DNA of 64,000 bases from Lentisphaerota bacterium. GTDB lineage: Bacteria; Verrucomicrobiota; Lentisphaeria; Victivallales; Victivallaceae. Within the stretch, counting starts at the first letter, position 1; each line of letters opens with the position of its first letter. Under the pieces are notes generated by a model. It was not told the DNA's origin and ran no database searches. It worked only from the letters and a program-made list of their open reading frames with translations. The stretch lies in assembly GCA_015061545.1 (NCBI GenBank), contig SUWJ01000007.1:1-64000 (forward strand). Reading direction: 5' to 3'. Below, piece after piece: positions 33,947 to 43,062 of this stretch. The position numbers and the translations under genes were made by a program.

Positions 33947-35110
33947 TTAGCGGTTTTTCAATATATCGTTAAGTTTTTCATCGGCAGCCTTGAGTGCTTC
34001 AGCATCAGCCTGCGCCTGCAGATCTGCCTTGTCAGGACTCTTCTTTTCAGCGTTTGCCGTCAACTCGGCGACTTTGGCTTCCTGAGCCTTGCGCAAAGCT
34101 TCGGCCTGACGGGCGGCGGCTTCTTCGGCACTTTCGCGTTTATGTTCGGCTTTCGGTTCGGCGATCAGATTTTCCAGCACGGCGCTTTCTTCATCCTTAC
34201 CGGCAGAAAGGTATTCAGCAATACCGCCCCCCAAAGCGCCCGAAGTTTCCACACTTTCGTTCTTGGCTTCGGCAATAACATCCAAGAAGAATTCTTCCAG
34301 CGTGCGGCGCGGATGATCCATTACAAACTCTTCGCCCTTGAGATTTTCGCGCAGGATGTTCAGCACCTTTTCAGTTACCTCAGGCGCCAGCGACGGCGTG
34401 ACAATGCGCGTGGAATCGCTGACCGTGAGCAGCTCGTTCAAACTGCCCTGCGCACGGATCTTGCCGCCGTAGAGAATTACCACGCGGTCGCAAATATCTT
34501 CCACATCGCTGAGCAAATGGCTGGTGATAAGCACCGTTTTGCCCCGCTTTTTCAGCTCCATGATCAAATCTTTGACTTCGCGGCAGCCCAGCGGGTCAAG
34601 CCCGGAAGTCGGCTCGTCAAAAATCAGCAGCGACGGGTCGTTGATCATCGCCTGCGCCAACCCGATGCGGCGCGCCATACCTTTGGAAAACTCTCCGACC
34701 CGACGGTGACGGGCATGGGACAACCCCACCATTTCCAACAGCTGATCAATACGGTTGCGCCGTTCAGCCGCCGAAAGATTGAACAGCGACCCGAAGAAAT
34801 CCAGCGTTTCTTCCGCAGTCAAATATTTGTAAAGATAACTTTCTTCCGGCAGATAACCGATTTCGCGCTTGGTTTCCACCGCCCGCGGCGCCTTGCCCAG
34901 CACCGAAAGCTGGCCGGAGGTCGGATAAAGCAATCCCAGAATCATCTTGACCGTAGTCGATTTACCTGAACCGTTCGGTCCCAGCAACCCCACAACTTCA
35001 CCTTCCTTGACCGTAAAATCGATCTGGTTCACCGCCCGTGCTTTGGGGCGGTTCCAGAAATCGCGGAACACTTTGGTCAAGCCTACCGCGCGTATCACAT
35101 CATCTGCCAT
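33947..35110 (-). CDS. ABC transporter ATPase with acidic coiled C-terminal tail
   Basis: The ATPase domain (about 1-235) has Walker A GPNGSGKST, signature EFSKGMARRIGLAQA, Walker B LLIFDEPTSGLDP and the H-loop TSHLL. It belongs to the drug/sodium exporter type (ABC-2). About 150 residues follow that are rich in Glu, Lys and Ala and likely form a coiled coil (EEAAARQAEALRKAQEAKVAEL), far beyond the usual length of 240-310. The ATG at 35110 (MADDVIRAVGL) is preferred over 35161. The gene lies between the P-type ATPase and permease genes on one strand. Confidence 0.92.
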   Translation of the reverse strand: MADDVIRAVGLTKVFRDFWNRPKARAVNQIDFTVKEGEVVGLLGPNGSGKSTTVKMILGLLYPTSGQLSVLGKAPRAVETKREIGYLPEESYLYKYLTAEETLDFFGSLFNLSAAERRNRIDQLLEMVGLSHARHRRVGEFSKGMARRIGLAQAMINDPSLLIFDEPTSGLDPLGCREVKDLIMELKKRGKTVLITSHLLSDVEDICDRVVILYGGKIRAQGSLNELLTVSDSTRIVTPSLAPEVTEKVLNILRENLKGEEFVMDHPRRTLEEFFLDVIAEAKNESVETSGALGGGIAEYLSAGKDEESAVLENLIAEPKAEHKRESAEEAAARQAEALRKAQEAKVAELTANAEKKSPDKADLQAQADAEALKAADEKLNDILKNR

Positions 35111-35201
35111 ATTTTTCAACCTTTCATCATTAATGCGTTGAATCCATCGGCATGACGGCATTTATTACTGAACTTCTGCCGCCATGCCGATAAGGTAATT
35201 T

Positions 35202-37148
35202 TTATTTTTTACGTTTGTTTTCTTCCAGCGTCAATTCTTCACCGGTACGCACCAATCTGGCGCTGTTGAAGATCACCACCAGCGTGCTGAGCGTGTACAA
35301 TACCGCCGCCCCGACGGGAGTCATCTTATCAAACACCAGCAGCACCATGCCGCCGAATACAAACAATATACCGATACACAAATTCTGATAGATCACCATC
35401 CGCGATTTCTGCGAAAGGTCTATAAGCATGGGAATACGACGCAAATCGTTAGTCATCAATGCAATCGAAGCGCTGTTGATCGCAACGTCGCTCCCGATCG
35501 CCCCCATGGCGATCCCCAGATCCCCTTCCGCCAGCGCCGGAGCATCGTTGACCCCGTCGCCCACCACCGCAGTCGGATAGCTCTTCTTGGCATTTTCCAC
35601 ATATTCGACCTTGGCTTCGGGCAGACACTCGCTGCGGAATTCATCAATATCCAGCACGCCGGCAACCTTTTCGGCAACCGATTCACGGTCCCCGGTCACC
35701 ATTGCCACCTGGCGGATACCCAGATTGCGCAGATCTTTCAGCGCCTGCGCCGCTTCCTTACGGATTTTATCGCTCAATCCGATCCAGCCGATGATCTCGC
35801 CGTTGCGGGCAACAAAGACCACGCTGAGTCCTTCGGTATCTTCGATCTTGAAATCTTCGGGCAGATAAATTTCCTGCTGCTCCAGCCACGCCGAGCGGCC
35901 TACTGCCACCGACATACCGTCTATGGAAGCTGTAACCCCCTTACCGTGGATTTCCTTGAAGTCGCTTACCTGACTCAAGCTCATCTGCGCCTCTTCCGCC
36001 AGCTTGACCAGCGCCACCGCAGTCGGGTGGTTGCTGTTGGCTTCGGCAGAAGCTGCCAATTTGAGCATTTCCGCAGGGGAAACTTCACCGAACGGCACCA
36101 GTTTGACCACCGAAAGCAGTCCGTCGGTCAGTGTACCTGTTTTGTCAAAGACAAACGATCTGATCCGCGCCGCCAGCTCCAGATGGCTCACATCCTTGAT
36201 AAAGATCCCCAGACGTGCCGCTGCCGCCACCGCTGCCACGATTGCCGTCGGCGATGCCAGCATAATAGCTCCGGGACAGGCGATCACCAGCAGCGTGATG
36301 ACCTTGGATATATCTCCGGTAAACCACCAGGTGATACCCGCCAGCATCAGGATCGTCGGCGTATAATAGCCTGCATAGCGGTCGATGATCCGCACAATGG
36401 GTGTGCGGGTGTTTTCCGCCTGCATGATCATACTCTTGACTTTACCCAGTGTGGTATCTTCGCCCAGACGGGTAACTTTAAGTTCAACCAAACCGGTCAG
36501 GTTCTGGGTACCGGCGTAAACATCGTCGCCCACAACTTTATCCACGGGCATTGATTCCCCGGTGATCGACGCCTGGTTGACAATGGATTCGCCGGCAAGC
36601 ACCTGACCGTCCACCGGGAAGTTTTCCCCGGGGCGCACGCGGATGATATCGCCCAGCGCCAGACTCATAACATCAGCTTCCACTTCGGAACCGTTTTTCA
36701 CCAGGTGTACCTGAGTCGGCGTAAGTTTGACCAGTTCTTCAATGGAGCGCTGCGCCCCTGAAGCGGTACGGCTTTCGATGATAATTGTTATCAACAGAAA
36801 GAATGCAATGACCCCGGCGTTCTGAAAATGACCGCCTGCCGTCTGGTAATTGCCGCCTGCCAGCGCCGCTAAAATCGCCAGCGCCACCAGTTCATTCATA
36901 TAAACCTTGCCCGAAAGCAAGTCTTTGACCGCAGTATAAATGATCGGCATTGCCAGCACAAACGCCCCCAGCAGAGCGCTGAAGGTTGCCGCAAAAACCT
37001 GATTCGGCAAAAAATAGCTGAGGATAAACGAGTCCGCAGTCAGCATCCCGCCAATGACCGCAAAAGCGACCAGAGTCAGACTGCGTTTGCGGTTATCCCC
37101 TGAATTTACAGCCACTGCAGCTGCTTCATTATTTATATTCTGACTCAT
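35202..37148 (-). CDS. P1B-type heavy-metal ATPase with CPG motif, no HMA domain
   Basis: A 648-residue metal-translocating P-type ATPase. TGES (about residue 196), DKTGT (about 336), SNHPTA and GDGVNDAPAL (about 531) are the actuator, phosphorylation, HP-locus and hinge motifs of the P1B group. The membrane metal site reads IACPGAIMLASPT, CPG instead of the common CPC. No N-terminal metal-binding domain is present; residues 1-30 are short and soluble. Copper and zinc pumps usually have CPC, so the metal is uncertain. AGGAGG lies before the ATG at 37148. The HflK-like gene lies immediately upstream. Confidence 0.92.
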   Translation of the reverse strand: MSQNINNEAAAVAVNSGDNRKRSLTLVAFAVIGGMLTADSFILSYFLPNQVFAATFSALLGAFVLAMPIIYTAVKDLLSGKVYMNELVALAILAALAGGNYQTAGGHFQNAGVIAFFLLITIIIESRTASGAQRSIEELVKLTPTQVHLVKNGSEVEADVMSLALGDIIRVRPGENFPVDGQVLAGESIVNQASITGESMPVDKVVGDDVYAGTQNLTGLVELKVTRLGEDTTLGKVKSMIMQAENTRTPIVRIIDRYAGYYTPTILMLAGITWWFTGDISKVITLLVIACPGAIMLASPTAIVAAVAAAARLGIFIKDVSHLELAARIRSFVFDKTGTLTDGLLSVVKLVPFGEVSPAEMLKLAASAEANSNHPTAVALVKLAEEAQMSLSQVSDFKEIHGKGVTASIDGMSVAVGRSAWLEQQEIYLPEDFKIEDTEGLSVVFVARNGEIIGWIGLSDKIRKEAAQALKDLRNLGIRQVAMVTGDRESVAEKVAGVLDIDEFRSECLPEAKVEYVENAKKSYPTAVVGDGVNDAPALAEGDLGIAMGAIGSDVAINSASIALMTNDLRRIPMLIDLSQKSRMVIYQNLCIGILFVFGGMVLLVFDKMTPVGAAVLYTLSTLVVIFNSARLVRTGEELTLEENKRKK

Positions 37149-37149
37149 C

Positions 37150-38340
37150 TTATTTGCCTCCTGCCTGTGTCTGATTCGCTTCAGGAGCAGCACTCTGCGC
37201 CGAAGCGTTGCCCCCGTTGTCAGCGGACTGGGGCTTGGGGATTTCGGGACTGAGCTTGAGCCAGACTTTGCCGCCGTTGGCAGCGCCCAGCACAAACTTC
37301 TGATCAATATTGCTGAGAACTTCGCCCAGCACCGCGTTGTAACGCGACATCAGCGCAGTGCGCGGATTGGCGGTGTATTCTTTCAGAAAACTTTCAAAAT
37401 AAAGACTTTCGGCTTTCACATCCGCCACCGTCATCGTGCGGTAATTTTCGGCAGCTGCCACGATTCTGGCACTTTCTTCCTTGGCCCGCGCCAAAGTGCT
37501 GTCGCGGTATTCAGCGGCTTTTTCGATCATCGTGCCCTGTTCGGAACGCACCGCAGTAAGGGCATCGAAGAATCCCTGGGTAACTGCGGGAGTCATCACC
37601 TTGCCGTTGATCCGCACTTCTTCGATCACGATCCCGATATCCAGATCGGCAACCATCTTGCGGTAGCAGCGTTCCACGGCATCGCGGTACTCAGTCTGGC
37701 GGGAGTAAAGGATATCGTCCACCGTCCAGGCGGCGGTGGTGATTATGACAGCGCTTTCCAACATTCTGCCCAGCATGACCCGCGGTCCGCGGCGTCCCAG
37801 TTCCTGACCGTTTTCCACAATCACTTCATCCGGCCCGGCAGGATCGACCGGCACCCGCAGCGTCTGATAAAAACGCGCCGGATCGCTCACCTGAAACCGT
37901 GCGCTCCAGCTGGCGTGGATAATATTGGCATCCGCCGTCAGCAAATAGCGATCCCGCGACGGCTGCATACCGGGCAGCTCCCCGTTCGGACCGGGCGGAG
38001 GCAGCTGCTCCAGCGGAATCCCGGCATTAAAAGTAACCTGCAGCGTCTGCGGACTGGTGGGTACCACCACTTTGCTGGTCACCGGATCGGGCAGGAACCA
38101 ATGCCAATCGCTGGTGTAAGTCTTTTCGTATTTACCGAAACGCAGCACGATCACCGCTTCCTGCGGGGAAACTGCAAAGTAACCGCCCAGCGTAAAGAAG
38201 TAAACCAGCATTGCAAAAATCAGCCCCACCAGCGCCAGAAAGACCCAGTGACCGGCCTTCATAAACGCCTGGACACCGCTGCTGTACTGCGCGTACAACT
38301 CGCCATCCTGCGTCGTATTTTTATTGTATTTGTTATCCAT
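37150..38340 (-). CDS. HflK-like SPFH protein
   Basis: A 396-residue single-pass SPFH/Band 7 protein. One membrane helix (about 30-52) precedes the SPFH domain (SPQEAVIVLRFGKYEKTY), a coiled part (EKAAEYRDSTLARAKEESARIVAA) and a Pro/Gln/Ala tail. HflK forms cages with HflC around FtsH in many bacteria. No ftsH gene is near, and a metal ATPase follows after one base, so the usual role in protease control may differ here. The start is the ATG at 38340; the TTG codon before it is not needed. Confidence 0.85.
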   Translation of the reverse strand: MDNKYNKNTTQDGELYAQYSSGVQAFMKAGHWVFLALVGLIFAMLVYFFTLGGYFAVSPQEAVIVLRFGKYEKTYTSDWHWFLPDPVTSKVVVPTSPQTLQVTFNAGIPLEQLPPPGPNGELPGMQPSRDRYLLTADANIIHASWSARFQVSDPARFYQTLRVPVDPAGPDEVIVENGQELGRRGPRVMLGRMLESAVIITTAAWTVDDILYSRQTEYRDAVERCYRKMVADLDIGIVIEEVRINGKVMTPAVTQGFFDALTAVRSEQGTMIEKAAEYRDSTLARAKEESARIVAAAENYRTMTVADVKAESLYFESFLKEYTANPRTALMSRYNAVLGEVLSNIDQKFVLGAANGGKVWLKLSPEIPKPQSADNGGNASAQSAAPEANQTQAGGK

Positions 38341-38355
38341 CTTCAACAGCCTTTG

Positions 38356-39294
38356 TTATTTGGCACCCGGGGTATTATCGGCAGGAATATTCAACACGTC
38401 AGCATTGCTCTTGAGCAGAGTAAAGGGGTCGGTGTTGGTATCCAGCACCACCGTGGTCTTGCCCTTCATGATGGTACGCAGACTGTCGAGCTTGCGCAAG
38501 AACGCCGCCAGTTCGGGATTCTTGGCAAAGACCCGCAGATACTGGGCTGCTTCCACATCGCCCTTGGCGCTGATCTCTTTGGCCTGAGCTTCCGCCATGG
38601 CAATGATATTGGCGCGTTCCTTATCGGCAGCGATACGGATCTCTTCGGCGCGGAGTTTCCCCTTGCTCAGATAATCCTGCGCGGCGCGCATACGATCCTG
38701 ATTCATGCGTTCAAAGACCTTGCTGCTGACCGCTTCGGGCACATTCAGCGAAGTGATGCCGACTGCGCAAATATCCAACCCGTAGGGATTGGCTTTTTCC
38801 GCAATATCTTTTTTGATCTGATCGGCGATCTGATTGAGCCGCATTTTTTTGGCATCGGTGGTCAGGATCTCATCGAACTTGTACTTGCCGAAAGCGGCGC
38901 TTTTGGCTCCGCGCATCCAGATATCCAGTTCGCTTTCCGCCTTCTGGAAAGTGGTCATACGCTTGGCAAAAACCAGCGGGTCCTGAATCTTGTACGCCAC
39001 ATAGATCCCCACGAGAATATTCTGTTTATCCGCCGTGGCAGTTTCTTCGATCTGCCCTTCATGACCGCCGAAGCAGTGCATACGCTTATCATATTTGGTG
39101 ATCTTTTCAAAAGGATACGGCCAGCGGAAATGCAGCCCGGGTTCAGGATGTTCATTGAGCATCTGCCCCATCCGTTCGATCACCGCCACTTCGGTCATAT
39201 TCACCTGATAAGTAAATACTGCCACCAGCAGCACTGCAAATACAAACACCCCCAGCAGGAGCGTCGGCCAATGTTTGAAAATCTTGCTTGACAT
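38356..39294 (-). CDS. HflC-like SPFH protein
   Basis: A 312-residue SPFH protein: an N-terminal membrane helix (about 10-28), TEVAVIERMGQML at the start of the SPFH domain, YDKRMHCFGGHEGQIEET, and a coiled end with AEAQAKEISAKGDVEAAQYL and a last part KGKTTVVLDTNTDPF typical of HflC. It lies 15 bases before the HflK-like gene. The order HflC, HflK is reversed compared with the usual hflKC. The ribosome site AAAGG is weak. Confidence 0.85.
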   Translation of the reverse strand: MSSKIFKHWPTLLLGVFVFAVLLVAVFTYQVNMTEVAVIERMGQMLNEHPEPGLHFRWPYPFEKITKYDKRMHCFGGHEGQIEETATADKQNILVGIYVAYKIQDPLVFAKRMTTFQKAESELDIWMRGAKSAAFGKYKFDEILTTDAKKMRLNQIADQIKKDIAEKANPYGLDICAVGITSLNVPEAVSSKVFERMNQDRMRAAQDYLSKGKLRAEEIRIAADKERANIIAMAEAQAKEISAKGDVEAAQYLRVFAKNPELAAFLRKLDSLRTIMKGKTTVVLDTNTDPFTLLKSNADVLNIPADNTPGAK

Positions 39295-39338
39295 AATTTA
39301 TGCTTACGCCTTTCTTTTATATATATTTTTTCTTAATC

Positions 39339-41330
39339 TTATTCACCCAAATTGGCATCAAAGAGATTCAAGCGCTCTTTTTCTTCCAGATTCAACTCGT
39401 AAACATCGCCCTGCAGCGAGGAGCTGAGGATATATTTGCGGACATCTTTGCAATCTTTTTCCAGAAATTCCAGATAATTGCGCAACATGAAAAGCCGCGG
39501 CATGGTGTTGTATGCCTGAAGCTGCTTTTCAAAACGTTCGCTGACCGCCTTGGCAACGGTGGAAGTCTGATTGCTCTGTGCTTCGGCGCGGGCTATGATC
39601 GACAAAGCATCTGCCTTGGCCTGCGGCAGCACCTCGGCGCGGTATGTTTCCGCCGCCAGCACCATTTTTTCGCATTCTTCCATAGCGCCCAGCACCTTCT
39701 GGAATTCGATCCCCACCTGAGTCGGAGGATGGATCCCCACCAGATTGGCGGCAATGATGTCCACGCCCAATTTTTGCGCATCGCATTGCTCTTGAATACG
39801 CTTGCGGATTATTTCTTCCGCCTGACGGCGGCCATTGGTTATAACATAGTAGAAAGGCGCGCTGGCAAGATATTCGGTCACGACCATATGCCCGATATTG
39901 CTGATCATTTTTTTGGTGTCAACGCTGCCATATACGTAATTGAGAATACCTTCGGGGCGGATCTGATACTGAATGGGCATGGAAAGCCCCACAAAGTAGA
40001 AATCGCCCAGCACATCATCGGACTTGCGACCGCTGGAGTGAGAGACATCGTTGGCAACGATAAAGTTGTTGTTGCCTTCGCCATGTTCAGCTGTCCAGAG
40101 AACCACCGAATGGTCTTCTTCTTTTTCTTTTTTGGGCGGCGGCGCGTGACCGTGACCGTCATCGACGTATTCTTCTTCTTCCTCTTCATGTTCATGTTCA
40201 TCGTGACCGATTATCACCGTATGGATCTGGTCGCAGGAATATTTATCCAGCGTACCGAACGGCCACGGCAAGGTAAAGTAGATACCCGGTTTAAGCGGTT
40301 CTTCCACATTGGCGCCCAGATTGGAACGCAGCCCGATCTCGTTGGGATCGACCTCATGGATCGACGTAGAACCCCACAACAGCAGCGCCCACAGCAAAAG
40401 CAGCGGGAACAGCGCCCGCTCCACAAAGCTGTACATCCAGGTCGAAGAAACCTTGAAGCCGAACTGATAGTCCAGCATATTGGCAAAGTTACGCATCACG
40501 CCGCCGGGTTCGGTAAAGAGCGCCAGCAGACGGCTTTCAAATACGGGGCGGGATTCCTCCAGCGTGCGGGGCCGGTAAAACTCCACCACAAAACTCAGCA
40601 CCAGTTCCGCCGCCAGCACCAGATAGATCCCCAGCAGGATTCTGGCGATCATGGGATCATACTCTTTATGGCCCGACTTGAAGCAAAGCCCGGCCACCAC
40701 CGCCGCCGCCGAAGCAATGGCGCCGGCAATCAGCCACGCCCCGAAGGGACGCAGCCAGCGGAAGATATCCTCCCGGCTCTGACCGTTGTAGAACGCTCCG
40801 GCAAAGAGCGAAATGACCCCGATCACCGCCGCCAGAAACACCATGTACATCGGATTGTTCTGGCTGCTGTGGAGTACGGCTTCGCGCAGTTCAGCGCTGC
40901 GGTCGCTCCAATGGTTGAAGAACGCCATTGCCAGCACTGCGATCAGTACCGCTGCCAGTACACTCAGTACATAAGGCACATAACGAGTATAATTATCGAA
41001 GGTGCGCTGCTGGGTAAAGCGGGCATCTTCGTCCACCGCCAGCATATTGTTGTCGTGCCGTTTTGCCAGCAGCATTTTTTCTTCGTTTTCGATTGCCGCG
41101 CCCTTGGCGAACATACCGTAAAGGGTGGCAGCCAAACCGAACAACGCTGCAATGGTATAGGGTATGACCACCACAGCAAATGTATCGGAATTGGCGAAGG
41201 AGGATTTGATCACGCCCAACACCAGCAGGAGTATGGCAAACACCGCGCTGAGGATTGTCCCCACCACAGATAATTTGGTCATAACCCCGGCATTGTCAAT
41301 TGCGGCGCGATAGTTTGAAGTATTGCTCAT
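39339..41330 (-). CDS. Large polytopic SPFH protein with His/Glu-rich insert
   Basis: A 663-residue protein unlike standard HflK. About five to six membrane helices fill residues 15-250, then a further helix and an SPFH domain (about 290-560) beginning SIHEVDPNEIGLRSNLGA. Within the domain at about residues 372-408 lies an insert of Asp, Glu and His (HDEHEHEEEEEEYVDDGHGH) followed by Pro and Lys, a likely metal-binding loop. After it NFIVANDVS and the coiled end EAQSNQTSTVAKAVSERFEK resume. GGGAG stands eight bases before the ATG at 41330. It is first in the operon with HflC-like, HflK-like and the metal ATPase. Confidence 0.8.
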   Translation of the reverse strand: MSNTSNYRAAIDNAGVMTKLSVVGTILSAVFAILLLVLGVIKSSFANSDTFAVVVIPYTIAALFGLAATLYGMFAKGAAIENEEKMLLAKRHDNNMLAVDEDARFTQQRTFDNYTRYVPYVLSVLAAVLIAVLAMAFFNHWSDRSAELREAVLHSSQNNPMYMVFLAAVIGVISLFAGAFYNGQSREDIFRWLRPFGAWLIAGAIASAAAVVAGLCFKSGHKEYDPMIARILLGIYLVLAAELVLSFVVEFYRPRTLEESRPVFESRLLALFTEPGGVMRNFANMLDYQFGFKVSSTWMYSFVERALFPLLLLWALLLWGSTSIHEVDPNEIGLRSNLGANVEEPLKPGIYFTLPWPFGTLDKYSCDQIHTVIIGHDEHEHEEEEEEYVDDGHGHAPPPKKEKEEDHSVVLWTAEHGEGNNNFIVANDVSHSSGRKSDDVLGDFYFVGLSMPIQYQIRPEGILNYVYGSVDTKKMISNIGHMVVTEYLASAPFYYVITNGRRQAEEIIRKRIQEQCDAQKLGVDIIAANLVGIHPPTQVGIEFQKVLGAMEECEKMVLAAETYRAEVLPQAKADALSIIARAEAQSNQTSTVAKAVSERFEKQLQAYNTMPRLFMLRNYLEFLEKDCKDVRKYILSSSLQGDVYELNLEEKERLNLFDANLGE

Positions 41331-41451
41331 GCTATCCACTCCCGGAATCGTTTTGCCGAATCCATTTTTTTGTTTTTTACTTTATACATTATTGTTTGTA
41401 TCTTTTTTTATTATTTATGAAAGATTGCCTGAATGCCTGATCTGTTCGCTT

Positions 41452-41811
41452 TTATCCGACAAAAAACCTATGGGGCGGTCCCCGCGGATTGCCGCTGCAG
41501 CACAATCTGTTTTCCTGCACTTGCTCCGAACGCGGCAAAAGATGCTCCGTAACTCCTGAGCAAGCGCCGAGTTCCACACTTTCTGGCACCAGGTAATCCA
41601 GCGACCCGACGCAGACCGCAGTCATCTGACTGCCGCGGTAGACGATCGTTCCGCCCGGAGCCTCCCACTGAAAACTCTCCGCAGAAGAGCTTTGCCAGCA
41701 AAATTCCTCGGTTATTTCCACCGTATGACGCGACATTGGCGAAGCCGCCAACACAAAGAGCATCACACTCAGCAGCAATAAGTTAGCATAAATTTTACGA
41801 CACACAAACAT
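41452..41811 (-). CDS. Small cysteine-containing exported protein
   Basis: A 119-residue protein with a basic start and a signal peptide-like helix (about 9-23), giving a mature part with five or six cysteines, including a CC pair near the end (NRLCCSGNPRG). No family was recognised. Upstream lie an AT-rich promoter-like region and a palindrome CTATCG-N6-CGATAG. It precedes the SPFH operon on the same strand by about 120 bases. The reading frame is not supported by a strong ribosome site, so it is uncertain. Confidence 0.45.
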   Translation of the reverse strand: MFVCRKIYANLLLLSVMLFVLAASPMSRHTVEITEEFCWQSSSAESFQWEAPGGTIVYRGSQMTAVCVGSLDYLVPESVELGACSGVTEHLLPRSEQVQENRLCCSGNPRGPPHRFFVG

Positions 41812-41837
41812 AAAAAGTACACAATTATCCTATAATA

Positions 41838-41855
41838 CTATCGCCTATACGATAG
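41838..41855. promoter_or_regulatory. Palindrome upstream of the small exported protein gene
   Basis: CTATCG-CCTATA-CGATAG, a 6-bp inverted repeat with a 6-base centre, lies in a TA-rich stretch within about 45 bases of the start. It could be an operator for a dimeric regulator. No second copy was found. Confidence 0.35.
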
Positions 41856-41973
41856 CATCAGATCATAAAAAAATCAAATCCTGCAGTAAAGAAATGTGTT
41901 TTTTTGACACTTCTTATGGCAGGATGGGCAAGTGATGAATATGCAGCGCCAAACCGTTTATCGGACAACCCGA

Positions 41974-42831
41974 TCAATGGTTCCAGCGGGTTCTGAATTC
42001 CCGCGGACTCATGGCACGTTTTTTACGGAAGATACGCGAAAAATAAAATTGATCTTTGAATCCCGCCGCAGCAGCGCACTCCCGGATGGAAGCGTTGGGA
42101 TGCTGCTTCCAATACTCTTCGGCAGCGCAAAGCCGCCGTTCGATCAAAAGCTCCTTGAAACAGGTATGGTATTTATTGCGGAGAAACTGCGCCACAGCCG
42201 ATATGCTTTTACCGAGCAACGCGGCCAGATCCGCCAGATATATATCGTTGGCATAATTTTCTTCTATATACTTATCTATAGCGCATTTCAGCGGATCGGG
42301 GCGGAATATTGCCAGCTCCCGTGCCGAGATGTAGTCGATCAACATTTGCAATGTACCGATTATGGCTTCGAGTTTTTCATCCGACAGCATCGGCAGCGCG
42401 GCAAAAGATTTTTCCAGCAGCTTGCGTTCTTCGCTGCTGCGGCAATAAGCCAGCGCGCAGGCAGGGATCGTATCGCCGCTGCGGAACTGCCCGACCATCA
42501 GAAATCCCGCCAGACGGCCACCGATGACCACGGGGGCGACTATTTCCCGCAACCCGGCGTGGCAGGTGTAAGAGATCGGTGCATGGTGCTCAATAACTTT
42601 TTCCCGCATAATGCGGTCAACATCCATACATTTATCCAACAGCCCCAGTTTCTGCTGAATAAAATTGCAAAACCCGGTGTTGGGCATCTCTTTGCCGCGG
42701 CGGATCGGCAGACCGAAGCGGGAAAAGAAAGTGACCCGCAGATCCAACATTCCGGCAAAATTATCCAGCAGCTTCTGAACATCGTCGTTCAGAAACAACT
42801 CCTGAATATTATGATTTTCCATACTCTCCAT
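41974..42831 (-). CDS. AraC-family regulator with PocR sensory domain
   Basis: A 285-residue transcription factor. Residues about 10-165 are a PocR ligand-binding domain (ELFLNDDVQKLLDNFAGML, FCNFIQQKLGLLDKCMDVDR, HAGLREIVAPVVI), and residues about 185-285 a double helix-turn-helix of the AraC type ending AGFKDQFYFSRIFRKKRAMSPREFR. PocR domains bind small hydrocarbons or sugar derivatives. The ATG at 42831 has GGAG seven bases upstream. It is divergent from the SGNH hydrolase gene across a 231-base gap and probably regulates it. Confidence 0.9.
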   Translation of the reverse strand: MESMENHNIQELFLNDDVQKLLDNFAGMLDLRVTFFSRFGLPIRRGKEMPNTGFCNFIQQKLGLLDKCMDVDRIMREKVIEHHAPISYTCHAGLREIVAPVVIGGRLAGFLMVGQFRSGDTIPACALAYCRSSEERKLLEKSFAALPMLSDEKLEAIIGTLQMLIDYISARELAIFRPDPLKCAIDKYIEENYANDIYLADLAALLGKSISAVAQFLRNKYHTCFKELLIERRLCAAEEYWKQHPNASIRECAAAAGFKDQFYFSRIFRKKRAMSPREFRTRWNH

Positions 42832-42965
42832 ACTCTAACTCCTGAATGATGCATAAAATAACATTTTATGGAGAAATTACCAATTTTTTTGTAATAAAAA
42901 ACAGTTTTCCATGCAAAATAACGATTATTTGCCCGATGTTTACCCAAAAAAAAGAATTTAATACG

Positions 42966-42993
42966 TTGCATTTGATTTGTAATATGCTATATT
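42966..42993 (+). promoter_or_regulatory. Promoter of the SGNH hydrolase gene
   Basis: TTGCAT (42966-42971), 16 bp ending in TGC, TATATT (42988-42993), an extended -10. It lies in the AT-rich space between the AraC-like and SGNH genes. No clear AraC half-sites were distinguished. Confidence 0.6.
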
Positions 42994-43062
42994 CTTTAAA
43001 TAAATATATAAACAAATACATCAGCAGCCATTCAACCGGCTGCCAACCGGGGAGTTATTCTC

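Noticed and set aside
39300..41273. 657-residue open frame opposite the large SPFH gene
   Set aside because: Antisense shadow; His-rich low-complexity translation, no motif.
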